Of a DNA stretch of 64,000 bases, positions 1 through 11,794 are shown one piece after another. Made by a program: the position numbers and the translations under genes. The notes beneath the pieces were generated by a model. The model was not told the DNA's origin, ran no database searches, and worked only from the letters and a program-made list of their open reading frames with translations. The stretch comes from Lagopus muta. Taxonomy: Eukaryota > Chordata > Aves > Galliformes > Phasianidae. The stretch spans positions 2,579,778 to 2,643,777 of the forward strand of contig NC_064449.1 of assembly GCF_023343835.1 (NCBI RefSeq), in the 5' to 3' direction. Each line of letters starts with the position of its first letter. Within the stretch, counting starts at the first letter, position 1.

Positions 1-973
1 CTATTGCTCCACATCATTCCCATGGTATCTCCTGAAATCAGTCCAGCTGGGGTAGAAATATGGGTCCAGCTGATGGGAGTAGCTTGGACTGTCTGGGAGA
101 TATCCCTGCTCCCATCCCTGCATCCTCCTGCAGCTACTTGTGGGGGTTCAGGGCACGTGGCTCAGCCACGGCGGTGCTTTGAAAACCAGAGAGCGTGAAA
201 TGTGGCTGAGCCAAGGGAGCAGCTGCAGCCCCAGGAGAGAGAGGCTGGGATCGGGGCCACAGCGCTGCCAGCTGGGAGCAGCTGGCGTTGGGCTCAGGGC
301 CATCAGCCCCGCTGCATCCGTCCCAGTGCCCATGCTGTTGGCAGTGGGGTCCCGCATAGCATCATCCCAAACTGTTGCTGCCCCCAGAACTCTGAGGACA
401 GGATGCTCGGTGGGAGGGCACCCAGAGCCTGGGCTGTTTTGGGTGGTGCCCAACGCATTGCCCACCTTCCAGCCCTGGTTTGTGCTCCTCTCCATAGTGC
501 TGAGCTGAGAGGCTGTGCCCTGGCAAGGAGGGCACTTCGGCCATAGTTGTTCTCCCTTCTTACATACAGTGAGCTGAGAGGTTTCCAAGCTCATGGGCTG
601 CAGTGGAAGGGCTCCATGTGTGTGCTGGCTACGCATGGGGCACATGGCCACATCACATTAGCAGTGCTGAGCTGAGACCTGGTGCAGATGCTCTGCTGGG
701 TTGGCACTGCTGATGGGTTAGTGACCCGTTGTCACGGCAGTGCTACAAGCCTCGTTGCAAAGCCTTGTGCAGCACGTGGGGGTGGAGGAGGGCTCTCAGA
801 GACTGCAAACATGGGGACAAGCAGGAAGGTGGCACAGTCCCCCATGGGGATGCTGTCAGTGCAATCCAGCACTGTGTCACCTGCTTTTCCCAGAGTAGAA
901 GGAGTTTGGGAAAGGAGAGCAGGGAACATCCCGGGATGCATCACCCCACCCTCACCCCTCACCCTCTCCCCAG
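1..973. other. SCARF2 intron, no exon recognised
   Basis: GC-rich single-copy-looking sequence upstream of the first visible SCARF2 exon. I searched both strands for cysteine-rich EGF exons with splice borders and saw none. The reading frames here show no family resemblance. Confidence 0.5.
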
Positions 974-3900
974 CTGTAACCTCACCTGCCCGCCCGGCCA
1001 CTATGGAGCCAACTGTGCTCAAGCCTGCAGCTGCCACGACGGTGCCTGCGACCCGCTGACGGGTGCCTGCCACATGGGTGAGTTGTAGGGTTGGGGTGCT
1101 GGGATGCCTGTGGCTGGTGTCTGAGCACGGTGTGTCTTGCAGAAGCCAACCAACGGATGGGGGTGATTGGGGCCGGAGCTCTGCTGGCGCTGCTGCTCAT
1201 CCTCCTGCTGTCGCTGCTCTGCTGCTGCTGCGTCTGCCGCAAGAAGGATGAAGGGCACGGGTGAGTGGATGCTGGCAGGGAAAGGGGAGGACAGAAGGGA
1301 GATGTGGGGCAGTTTCCCATCCTCATGAAGATGGGGAAAAGAGAGCACAGGGTGGGAGCAGGAGGACCCTGCACTTCAGGGGATGCCTCCTGGCTTTGTG
1401 TCCCTGTTGTTGGCTACCACCTCACTGGGACCCAGTGGGTCCCCAGGGCTGGAGCCTGCAAAGGGAAACCTAGAGCATGCTGAGTTATGGCTGCGATCCC
1501 CAAAATGGCGTGGGGATGAAGGCAGCAGTGTGCACAGCAGATCCCGCAGTGGGGCTGGGCTGCAGGGTCTGCAGGACAAAGTGAGCCCCTCCAGTCCCTG
1601 CTGCAGGGATGAGGACAAGGGATAGGGATGGGGATAGGAGTAGGGGTAGGGATGAGGATGGGGACAGGGATGGGGGTGGGGGTGGGGATGGGGATGGCTG
1701 CTTATTGGGAAGAAAGGGGCCGGGGGAGCTCCACCAGCTGCACAAAAGCCGTCCCTCGTGCCGCCGGCCGCTGTGCAGGAATTTTCCGGAAGCCTCTGCT
1801 TGCAGCCGTGCCAGCTCCACTCCAGCCCAGCACATCTGGTTTGGAGAGCCTGTGGGCTGCATGTCATTATGCCGCAGATAAAAGGAGCCACTTCCCAAAC
1901 TCAGTGCTGCTCGGAGAAGTCTTGCATGGGAAATAGCTCCAAAGAGTTTCCTCTCCTCGGGCGCTGCAGGGTGCCCAGATTCCCAACTGCCATCTCAATG
2001 TCCTGTCCCAAAACGTTCCCAGTGCCAGGAAGGGCTGTGGCAGGGGTACTGCAGTGGCCGTGGGTGCACACAGGTTGAGTGGCATTGCTGCACAGAGCCT
2101 CTTGCTGCTGTGGCTGCGGATAATTGCCTGAAAGCTCATCCCCGAGAGACTTTAAAACCAGAGAGCAAATAAAGAGAAGCCACGTGTTTGTTTGGGGTTG
2201 GGATTTTTTTATTTATTTTTTTAATTTTTTCTGAAGTTAATCATATGATTCAAGGGCCTGGATGGGAGCTGTGGGTGTTTGGGGCACGGTCTGGCTCTGC
2301 CACAAGGCGAGCTGAAGCACACGGCTGGCAACAGCCCTGACCCCTGCCCTGAGCCATCCTGGGCTTCCGCTGGGGCAAAACCAATGGGGAATACATTCCT
2401 GTGGCATCTCTCTGTCCTGCCTCTTCCCCAAACCCTTCTTCATGTTCAGCATCCCTGAGCCTCCAGCTCGATGCATGGTTCCACGATCGATGGCCCCGTT
2501 GTGACCATTGCCCTGATGGGGTCGTTGTGTTTCCCTGCAGAGCAAATCAGGACCCGGTGGCAGCCAAGAAGCCTCCGAGACGCTTGTGTGGGCGCTTCAG
2601 CCGCATCAGCATGAAGCTGCCACGCATCCCCCTGCGCCGCCAGAAGATGCCCAAGGTTGTAGGTGAGGCACCGAGGGGCAGAGCAGGGCCAACGTGTGCG
2701 ACCTGCTGTGCTTCTCCCGGCCCCAAACCCATGCAGAGCGCACCAGGGCCAGGGAAACATCCCCACTGCAACCCAAACAGGGGCCGTATTTGTGGAAGGG
2801 GCTGAGCAGGGCTCGGGGAGGAGGACAGAGGGGGCTGTGTGCGCGGGGCTCAATGGGGCTGTGTGCGCGTTTCCTGCAGCCGCCCCGCAGCAGCTGGCTC
2901 CCACCCAGCAGCGCTGTGTAAACACAGAGGAGAGGGAGGGGATGGCCCCAGCTCCAGGGCTCTGTGCATTACAACCTGCTGTGGGATTGGGGCTATGCAG
3001 CGAGGCCACCCAGGACCCCGGAACAAAGGGATCTGTGCCAGCAGGCAACAAGGGACCCAGGCACACAACGGCTCCAACCGCTTGGGGCTGGCCTTGGAGA
3101 AATAACATCCGTCCATCATCATCTGGCAGCACAGGGACCTGCAGCCCTGCTTTGCTAGGGGCAGGCAGGAGCCCCAGCACATCTCGGAGCTGCTGTTGGT
3201 GCTCCTCTTCCTCCAGCCATCCCCTTGGTCCCATTCAAGTCCTGGAGATGCCGCGTGGCCACAAGTCCCAGCACCCCGTCACGCCTTCTCGCAGGAAGCA
3301 GTGCGCTTCATCTGCTTCCAACGGTCTGCTTCTGATTTTCTCTTTTTGGGTTTTACAACAAGGAAAGTCATGCCGGAGTGGCTGCCTCCCCCACTCTGGG
3401 CCATTTGCTCTTTAAATATCTCCACTGCTTTTGCTCTGGCTCTGGAGTTTCTCTCAGCCTCTGAATCCTCCCCCATCCCTTATACAACAGGGTCCCCTCA
3501 TCTTGCTGGTCCGTTCCTGTCTCAGGTTTATTCCCTCTCACATAGACATCTCCACGATCTTTTATCCCCTGCACAGTGCTGTGTGTGGGGAGCGTGGCTG
3601 CTTGCAACCATGGCTCATCCCAGGGTGGGTGAAGCAGGGCTGGGCCCCAGCAGGGCAGGCACTGGCTGATGGCCACTTTCCTGCCCTGGCAGTAGCTCAC
3701 CACGACCTGGAGAACACACTGAACTGCAGCTTCATCGAGCCACCTTCAGTGGTGGAGCAGCCTTCCCCGTCCTGGTCATCCCGTGGTTCCTTCTCCTCCT
3801 TCGACACCACGGATGAGGGGCCAGTGTACTGTGTGCCCCATGAAGGTGAGACTCACAGATGCTTCCCTGGGAGCTGCATGTAAGGATGAGGGCTGGAGGT

Positions 3901-5431
3901 GGCCCTGCGATGGGGGAGGTGGGAGTCCTGTGGCATAGGGGGACCTGGAGGCATGCAGAAGAGGTAAGGAGGGACCAGGTGAGACAGGGCAATGGGGAGC
4001 CCAGTTTTGCCTCTACCCCACCACCGTGCATGGGCTTTTTTTTGCCATGAGGGCAACAAGGCAGTGGCGTAGGGCCCAGAGAAACCCTATAAGTGGAGGT
4101 GCTCAAGGCCAGGCTGAATGGGGCTTTGGGCAGCCGGGGGCAGTTGTCTAACAACGGGATCAAGTTGGGCTGGATGGCATTTTAAGGCTCCCTTCCAACC
4201 CAAACCATTCCGTGCCTTCATGACACATCCATGCTTTCTTCCCACAGAGAGCGTGGGTGACGGCAGGGACAGAGCACCGTCCTCCAGCCCCGGTGAGAAG
4301 CTCGTGGCCCCAGCCAGCGGGGAGGAGGCAGCCGAGTACAGCTTCCTGAAGGAGACGGGCTCTGTCAAGGCCTTCCATGCCGACAGCAGCGAAACACCCC
4401 TGCTCAAGTCCTCGGACAGCGAGCGCTCATCCTGCGGGTCAGGCTCGGCCAGCGCCGCGCTCTATGCCAAGGTTGCCCGCCTCTCCAAGCATTCCAAGGA
4501 GGAGGAGGAGACAGCCCTGTCCCCAGAGAGAACCAAGCCCCGTCCTCCCGACCCGTCCACCAAGCCCAAGGTATCCTGGATCCACAGCCGTTACAACTCC
4601 AGCCAATCCAACTCGCTGCCCAGCCGCTCCCCGGAGCCAGCAGCCGCCCGGCCCAGCAGCCCCGAGCACGGCCAAGGTTTGGCCAAGAGGAAGAGGAGCC
4701 CCAGCGAGACGTCGGCTGGTGTGCATGGCAAAGCAGAGGAGAAGGGCGGCGGTGGCACACGTGGCAAGGAGAGACCGCAGAAGCACGCCAAGGAGCCCGG
4801 TGTCCCCGAGGGCAAAGCCAACCTTGCCACAGAGCCCCAGTCGCCTTCAAAACCCAAGCAGAGGAGCAAGGCCAGCTCGGAGCAGATGGAGAATATCAAC
4901 GGGGCGGTGCAGAACGCCTTCAAAAAGATGGGCGGCTTCCATGCAGAGCGGCGGGCCGGGGAGGCGCCACGCAGCCCCAGTGCCGGCAAGCCGCGCTCCG
5001 AGGCTCTCCATCCCCACCTGGCCTCCGAGGCGGCCACGCTGCTGGCAGCCCAGCTGAAGGAAAAGACTCAGAGCCTCAACAAGGCGGAGGGCAGCGCCCG
5101 GCCCAACGGGGTGGGGGCCCAGCGGGAGAAGCCCACCCCACCCCAAAAAGCCAAGCGCTCGGCAGCCGCCGGCAGCCAGAAGGCCAGCAAGCCCCTGCTG
5201 CCCACCTCTCCCAACCTGCAGAAACTGATCCCCGCCACGGCCGAGCCGGTGGCTGGGGGCGAGCCCAGGCGGGTGGAGAAACAAACCGCGGTCAGCAGCC
5301 AGGACCCGGCTCCTCCGGGCGAGCAGATGGCCAAGAAGACACCCATTAAAAAGCCCCCCAGGAAGAAGAGCCGAGAAGCCACCCTGGAGCCGCCCAAAGC
5401 AGCCGTGGTGCCCACGCAGACGGTGCCGTAA
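974..5431 (+). CDS. SCARF2: SCARF2, scavenger receptor class F member 2 (3' half, 5' end outside window)
   Basis: A type I membrane protein of the scavenger receptor F family, with EGF-like repeats outside and a long basic, proline-rich tail inside. Exons seen: 974-1077, 1143-1260, 2541-2662, 3693-3845 and 4248-5431; all have AG/GT borders and phases agree. The first exon is cysteine-rich EGF-like sequence (start CNLTCPPGHYGANC). The second holds the membrane segment (GVIGAGALLALLLILLLSLL) followed by a CCCCVCRKK stop-transfer. The third encodes CGRFSRISMKLPRIPLRRQK and the fourth HHDLENTLNCSF and SFDTTDEGPVYCVPHE; both match mammalian SCARF2 closely from memory. The 1.18-kb last exon is Ser/Pro/Lys-rich and ends near TPIKKPPRKKSRE. 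About 520 residues are present. Upstream EGF exons lie left of the window; none was recognised in 1-973. The family is known for cell-cell adhesion rather than lipoprotein uptake. Confidence 0.95.
1607..1697 (+). repeat. G-rich (GGGATR)n-type simple repeat
   Basis: Degenerate six-base repeat of GGGATA/GGGATG units in a SCARF2 intron, grading into GGGGGTGGGGGTGGGGATGG. The G-runs could form a quadruplex. On the other strand it reads as a spurious His/Pro/Tyr-rich frame. Confidence 0.8.
4083..4210 (+). mobile_element. CR1 LINE 3' fragment (+)
   Basis: Shows the CR1 tail pattern: gtgctcaaggccaggctgaa, a gggc(t)ttgggcagcc block, then ggctcccttccaacccaaac and ccattccgtg. It is 5'-truncated and diverged, lying in the last SCARF2 intron just before the final exon. 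Confidence 0.75.
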
Positions 5432-6112
5432 TGGGGAGCTGGGCACCTGGGAAGGACTTGTGGTGCCTGGACTGGAAGAGCCCCCAACCTCCTCATTCCA
5501 CATCTCTCCCCTCATCCCCTTTTCTCCTGTCAGCCCATCTCCTCCGCTGTCCCTGGACCTGGTACCCCCCCGGCGCTGTGCTCTCCACACAGGGATGCAG
5601 GAGCCGGGGGCCCCCCCTTTTTTTGTAGCAGTATTATCGATCGCATAAGCAGTGCTTGTTGTACTAGACGTACCCATGTTATATTCTGCAGTAACGGAGC
5701 CGCTCGCTTCCCACGCCCCACTCCACTCTGCCAGGTCCCCACCGCAGCGCGGGGGCAAAGGGGATGGATGACACACGGGGCCATCGCCGGGGACATCCCT
5801 GTGTCCTCACCCAGACCTCCCTGCACTGCCACGTCAGCTTCTCCCCTCTCGGAGGTGCAGCCCCCGGTGCCGCCGCACCGCTCCCAGCGTGGGGTCGAGC
5901 TGGTTTCGACCGATGCCCCTGGCCCCAGGGCTGCTTGTGCTAGGAGCGGCAGCAGGAAAGCACTATTTAAGGCCCGGGCTGCACAGCACTTGGGGAAGCT
6001 GTTGTGGCTTCAGGAGGGATCTGGCCAGTGGAGTCAGGTAGATGGGTTTGGTACGACAGAGCCTGGCATCTCTGCAGAGCGCTTTTCTAATAAAAGTGTA
6101 TTTCTTCCATAC
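5432..6112 (+). terminator. SCARF2: SCARF2 3' UTR and polyadenylation signal
   Basis: From the TAA stop at 5429-5431 the UTR runs about 680 bases to a canonical AATAAA at 6089-6094. A GT-rich stretch follows (ending gtgctgtctctccgtg), so cleavage near 6110 is likely. The end point is inferred. Confidence 0.75.
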
Positions 6113-6276
6113 CCGGGTGCTGTCTCTCCGTGCCCCAGGCTGCCCATGGAGCATCGCCTGGCCTCACTCGAGCACTTGGGATGCGGGGTCCTGAGTGGGA
6201 TGCAGTGATATAGGAATGGAGGATGTGTCCCAGTGTGAGGCCAGGGGGTGACCCCTAAAGATAACGCTATTCAGCG

Positions 6277-6446
6277 GTGATGCAGTGGCACAGGATGCCC
6301 AGGCAGTGGTGGAGTCACTGACCCTGGAGGTGCTCAGAGCCATGGAGATGTGGCGCTGAGGTACGTGGTCAGTGGGCATGGTGGGGTGGAGTTGGACTTG
6401 GAGATCTTAGAGATCTTTTCCAACCTCAGTGATTCTGTGATTCTAG
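6277..6446 (+). mobile_element. CR1 LINE 3' fragment (+)
   Basis: Matches the terminal CR1 segment: a caggcagtggtggagtcac block, ccctggaggtgctcagagcc, gagatgtggcgctgaggtac, then gatcttagagatcttttcca and the terminal gattctgtgattct. It is 5'-truncated, as CR1 copies usually are. Confidence 0.85.
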
Positions 6447-7718
6447 TCCAAGTTAGACCACCACATATTGTTTTATGCTGATTTTGTCTGCACGATAGGA
6501 CTCTGAATCCCTTTTCCAAGCACCCTGCTGTGGCCTGCAGGCTTTCCCCCCACCACTGCACATTGGTTACCTCTAACAGAGAGCATCATGTGATGCTCAG
6601 CACTGTGAGCACTTTGTTTTATGGTTTCCAGCCTCTGTTGATTTGCGGATCCCTAAACAATTTCCCCTGCAGCTGTGAGCCCCACTGGAAAGTTCACACT
6701 TAGCATAAATAAACTCGCTTTCCTTCTCCTCTTGAGGCCTTTGACCTCAAGGCAAAACCAGCTGAATCCCATCACGAGAGGAAGTTGTAACACGGAATAA
6801 TAACATAGAATGAGGGAATACAAAAGCAAGCAGGTCTTTCCCCCCCACTCCTCCCCAGGGATGATGCCCAGGTGGCATCGTGGCACAGTGATCACCAACC
6901 CTGCAATGGGCACCGAGCACACAGTGGCCCCAATCCCCCACCAACCCTGTGCCATTGGTGTTTTTCCCATTTTGTCCCCATTTCCAAATAGCAAAAGAGG
7001 AGCCGTCGGGTTGGAAAACAGCACATTTGTTTTGGCTTGGCCCAGAGAGCGGCGATAAAAGCGAACCCGATTGCCAGCTATTCATTTCCTATTTCAGGCC
7101 CTACCAAAAATAAACTCAAAAAAAGGGAAATTCAAATGAGAATGAAATATGCATGAGACAGCGAGCTGCTAGGGTTGTATAAGAAAGCACTCGTCGTTTG
7201 GGGAGCGGCAGTGCTGGCAGTGTTTGATGCTGGGGGGGATTGCAGGGGGCTCAGGCTCTGCAAACAACGCATGGACCATGCACAGCGCCTCAAGTGTTCG
7301 TGGGCATAAATGATGGGGAGCAGGAGCCTTCTGCGAGCAGATCTGAGAGCCTGAGCTTTTGTTGTAGCTCTGTTCAGTATAATTTAGGAAGGCATGAGTG
7401 CATATGCATCCAAGCACTCCAACAAGACCGCTTTGACAGAAGATGGACAGAGGCATCCCACCACCACTACCTGATTTATCCCCGCGCCTGCGCTGGCCTG
7501 GATATGGGGGAGTGCTCGTGCTTGTTTAGTCTGTATGGGAGCACAAATCATGGCGCTGTGTCATGACTCTGCCAGGGTCTGGATTTCATTAGGAGCCACA
7601 TGATCAGTGCGGGCTGCCGCGGCTGGCTGAGCTCCCTCTGTGCTGCACAAGACATGGGGGTGATGGCCGAGGCGCAGTGCTCAGCATCCTGCCCACAGGT
7701 GACCCCAACAGAGCCTTT

Positions 7719-8050
7719 TCATTCATTGCATCCCCTGTGCCCATTGCGGCCCTTGCATCCTTTGCACCCCTTGTATCCTCTGTATCCTTTTTGCTCCTTG
7801 CAGCTTTTACAACCCTTGCAGCTCACTGCATCCTTTCGAAGCTCTGCAGCCCACTTTGCATCCTTTCTGCCTCTTAGAGCCCTTGCAACATTTCCAACCC
7901 ATTGCATCTTTCGCATCCCTTGCACCACTCTCTTGCATTCTTTGCACCCCACTGCATCATCTGCATCCTTTGTGCCCATCGCAGCCCTTGAATCCTTCAC
8001 ATCTCTTGAATCCTGCTGTAGCCCTTGTATCTTTTGCATGCCTTGCAGCT
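7719..8050 (+). repeat. Degenerate 9-10 bp minisatellite (GCATCCTTT / GCACCCCTT)
   Basis: About 330 bases built from variants of a nine- to ten-base unit such as gcatcctttgcacccc, ttgcatcctt and cttgcagctttt. The + strand is strongly pyrimidine-biased. Translated frames are artefacts of the repeat. Confidence 0.8.
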
Positions 8051-10937
8051 GGTGCCTCTGTGCATGTGCTTCTCTCTCTCACTCCTTGCTCACACGCAGG
8101 CTGTACCATAGGGTGGTATGAACATATCCCCCAGCATCACCCAGCCCTGCTGACAAATCTGCTCTGTGAGCAGTGCAGACACGAGGGGCCCAGAACACCC
8201 CCTCCAGCCACCAAGTCACAACCAGCTCCTCCATAGAGACCCTGTGTTCTCCATGGGAGCCCCTAAATCCAGACCTTAGTTTAGCTACAGCTCAGGCTGA
8301 AATTCCCGTTCAGATGCTCAGCTCCTGAGGCCATAGCAGGGGAACACATTTACTGCACAGCGCTCGTTAAGTTTGGATAAACCCAGTGTACCCAAGGAGG
8401 TGGCTGTGAGGCTCCCGTGGTCCCCCCTCACCCAGGGGATGAGTGTGCAGGGGACTGAGGTTGGATGCAAGGCTACAGAGGTACCAAGGGTGGTGACCAC
8501 ACACCCAGCACACCGGCTGGCAGAGTGCAGGACAGGGATAGAGGAATAGATGGACAAATCCCCCATATCTCCCAAATCCCCAGCCCAACCCAAAGCTGAG
8601 ATCTGGGCTGTGGGCAGGATGCAATTTGGTTCTTGATCTGAGAGCTCTGGCCCTGCTATGCCCCCAGGCTCCCCATCACTTCCCATCATCCTCTACCAAG
8701 AAGGCTTTGGGCTTGTTTATGCCCATGGTGCATTGATCTCTTTTGGCACAACTGGCTGCCCAGTGGAAACCCACAGCAGCTCCTGGCTCCAATATGGTGA
8801 CTCAGAGCTGTGGTGACACAGCCACTGCCCCATGAGGGACACCGGGTTCTGGCAGCCATCTCCTGTGGATGGATTTGTGCTCGGGTTTCTCTGGAGGATT
8901 TGTTCCTAATTGCAATGTGCTCTGGCTGCAAAAAGGAGCTATCGCAATGCACGCATGTGCACACTCTGCTCTCTGTTTGAATCAGGAGCTCAGCATTTCT
9001 GACTGGCCAAACAGGACCTCCAAGGGAAGGTAAAAACCAGGCTCCCTTCCTCAGGTGTGCAGGGAGCAGTGGGCACCTGTGACCGCATCACCCTGGGATC
9101 TGAAGCCTCTGAGTCCAGCCACCACGATGCCCTCCAGGCTCTGTGAAGAGATGATGATGCGGCATGAGATGTGAACACCTGAGCCCCCAGATCCTGCCCT
9201 GGAAATGACAATCCACGTGCTGCTTGTGGCACTGCTGCTGATGCCATCTCCCTGCTGCCACCCTATCAAGAGCCCACACTGCCTCAGGTCATCAGTGTGC
9301 CCCTGTCCCCATCCCTTATGGCACTCGGGCAGCTCCAAGCCCCAGCTCTGAATCAGTGCCCCCAGCTGCCTTTCCCCAGCGCTGCCCCAATGCCCTGTCA
9401 CCTCCCAGCTCTTGCACAAAGGCAGTGCTGGCCCTACACACTCCAAGCCCGCTGCCTCATGGCGTGCACAGCGGCTCAAATATCCCTGCTGGTTCCCACA
9501 AGCAGCTCAGCCTTTCCAAAGCTCAGCCCTCGAGCCGGGAGGAGGCAGCACCCTGAGCCTGCCAAACTAATGAGAAGCGCATGGGACCCACATCTGGTAG
9601 CGATTGAGGGGGGAGCAGCGTTGGGAACGAAGGAAGCACATATTTCCTGCAGCACAAAGGAAGGGAGAGGAATGTTCACAGCAGAGCAGAACAGAGTTGG
9701 GGCCCTGGGGCGCAGGTCCTTCCCGCAGGCTGCTCCTTCACTTGGGGTAGGGGCACAAAGGCACGAGCAGCATCAGATCTGCAGACCCTCGTGCCAGCAA
9801 TGGGGTTATGCTCCCACTAGAAACAGATTGGGAGCAGAAAACACAGAGCCAGCAAACTGCCTGAGAAGGGTTACGGGCTGGAGAGATCAAGGCAAGGGCT
9901 GCTCTGTGCTGCAACAACAGGAACGTGACTGGGACAGGGACAAGGCAGGGTTGTGCTCAGCAGAACGGAGGCCATATGGTATCATAGCACCACAACAGGG
10001 CACTTGGTCCTGTGCTGGTACTGGGTGGGGTCCTGGCTCCCATCCCTGCTCATCCAAAGCTGCTGGAGGATTTGCAGGTTATGTGGCCACAGCTACACAA
10101 AAAAAGGGCCTTGGGGCAGCAAAATGCTGCCTGGTTGGGATGCAGGTGAGGCAGGGCGAAAACCGAAACATCCAAAGCTGAGTGTCTCATCCCACGAGGA
10201 AGCTGATTTAAAAGCTGCAAGGTGGTGCAAGTCCTGTCAGCCACTGCACAGTGGGAGCCCTGCTCTGCCTGGCTGTTTGTGACACCCCTGATGGCACGGG
10301 GACACCAGGGCTTGCCATTGTGGCTGTGGCCCTTTCCAAGAGAGCTGAGCTGGAGCTGTGCAAGGCACATCAGCGACGTCCCCAGCATGTAGCAGCAGTC
10401 ACCCAGCAGGGAGCACAGAAGCCAGCCCACAGGTAAGGACTGCAAACAGCACCCAAACTCACACATCTAGCCACAGCTCTCAGCACATCTTTGTGGCAGA
10501 GGATGGGGACAGAGGTCCTGGGATGGTGAAGCCAGTGTACCAGCAGCACTCTGGTACTCTGCACTGCCCCAGCCGAGCTGAGCACCACAACTAATCCCTT
10601 TAAATTAAAAGCCTATGTTTTCCATCCCCTACAACCTCAGCTGTAAGCAGCCAGGCTCTGCTCCACGGCTCTGCCTTTGGCAGCTGCAGCTCAGAAAAAA
10701 CTCTTTAGCAGCTCCTGAGAACAGGGTTAGGAAAATGTAGGTGGATTTGCCTGTTAAAAATACACGGTGAGAGTGAGAGGGATTCATCATCATCCCACCC
10801 AAAGCCTGGGATTTGGGGATCACCCTCTTTGAGTGGAAAAAGGAGGCAGCCAAGCAAAACCCGAAGGGATGATTGATATTCAGGGACACTGCAGGGATGC
10901 CCCGTTTTCCCTGGGCATGTTCTGTGTTCTTCTTTGC

Positions 10938-11096
10938 CCAAGGAGGCTGTGGATGCCCCATCCCTGCAGGCATTCAAGGCCAGGCTGGATGTGGCTCTGG
11001 GCAGCCTGGGCTGCTGGTTGGCGACCTGCACACAGCAGGGGGTTGGAAATGAGATGATCATTGTGGTCCTTTGCAACCCAGGCCGTTCTGTGGTCC
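10938..11096 (+). mobile_element. CR1 LINE 3' fragment (+)
   Basis: Carries the diagnostic run gaggctgtggatgccccatc, then ggcattcaaggccaggctgg, a ctctgggcagcctgggctgc block, and cctttgcaacccaggccg followed by ttctgtgg. It is 5'-truncated, with no visible target-site duplication. Confidence 0.85.
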
Positions 11097-11317
11097 TCTA
11101 ACATGGACACTTCAGCTCCCATTGGGCACACAGTGCAGTTCTTGCGAGCTCTGAAGTCACATTAAGAATCACTCCTTAAGCTTTCAAATGCATTTCGGTG
11201 CATCGTTCATTTTGCTAACTCAGGGCAGGAACCTCTCCACGTGGATGGCTGGAATTCATTTGAAACTCAGCCTTGTGAGGAACGTCTTAAATATCGATCT
11301 CATTACCTCCTCACAAA

Positions 11318-11392
11318 AATGGAAGAAGGAAGGAAGGAAGGAAGGAAGGAAGGAAGGAAGGAAGGAAGGAAGGAAGGAAGGGAGGGAGGGAG
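11318..11392 (+). repeat. (AAGG)n microsatellite
   Basis: Almost perfect tetranucleotide run of about 17 units, ending in three GGGA-like units. It is purine-only on the + strand and likely polymorphic in length. Confidence 0.95.
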
Positions 11393-11583
11393 GAAATATT
11401 CTCATTCCAACCCAGCACATGACGTCGAAATGAACTTAATAAACTCCACGCGTTTGAAAGAATTATAACAGAGGGATCTGACAGCAGCGTTTCCCTACAC
11501 TTCAGACTGATCTCCCGCACAGGGATGCGGTGATCCAACAGACCCTGCTCACACTGCGCCAAGGCTCAGGAACTGCCTGGAGC

Positions 11584-11709
11584 CGCACCGCCCCTTACAT
11601 CCCGCACCGCCCCTTACAGCCCGCACCGCCCCCTACAGCCCGCACCGCCCCTTACATCCCGCACCGCCCCTTACATCCCGCACCGCCCCTTACAGCCCGC
11701 ACCGCCCCC
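11584..11709 (+). repeat. 19-bp promoter minisatellite with a GC box in every unit
   Basis: Unit cgcaccgccccttacatcc begins at 11584, 11603, 11622, 11641, 11660, 11679 and 11698. The period is exactly 19 with no indels; only t/a, t/c and at/ag changes occur. The seventh copy is cut off after cgcaccgccccc. Each unit contains CCGCCCC, which is GGGGCGG on the other strand, a core Sp1/KLF GC box. The array lies 86-211 bases upstream of the DGCR6 start codon. Confidence 0.92.
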
Positions 11710-11794
11710 CGTCCGGCCCCGCAGCCCGGGGAGGCTCCGCCCGCAGCGCCGCCTGCGCCTGCGCCGGGCCCGTCGTTGTGTTGGGCCCGGTGGG
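11690..11794 (+). promoter_or_regulatory. DGCR6: DGCR6 CpG-rich promoter and 5' UTR
   Basis: A short, very GC- and CpG-rich, TATA-less block with ccgcagcgccgcctgcgc directly precedes the DGCR6 ATG. The transcription start cannot be placed. GC boxes come from the upstream 19-bp repeat. Confidence 0.6.

Larger units (their letters stand above)
6113..11580. other. Intergenic region SCARF2-DGCR6
   Basis: About 5.4 kb between the SCARF2 poly(A) site and the DGCR6 promoter. It holds CR1 fragments (6277-6446, 10938-11096), a pyrimidine-biased minisatellite (7719-8050) and an AAGG microsatellite (11318-11392). An AT-richer block around 6,600-7,600 has no repeat signature that I recognise and could hold regulatory DNA, but that is only a guess. 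No gene seen. Confidence 0.6.

Noticed and set aside
1376-1891. His/Pro/Tyr-rich minus frame in a SCARF2 intron
   Set aside because: It comes entirely from the GGGATR simple repeat.
4847-5776. 309-residue minus-strand frame opposite the last SCARF2 exon
   Set aside because: It is antisense to a clearly coding, GC-rich exon, has no family resemblance and no splice support.
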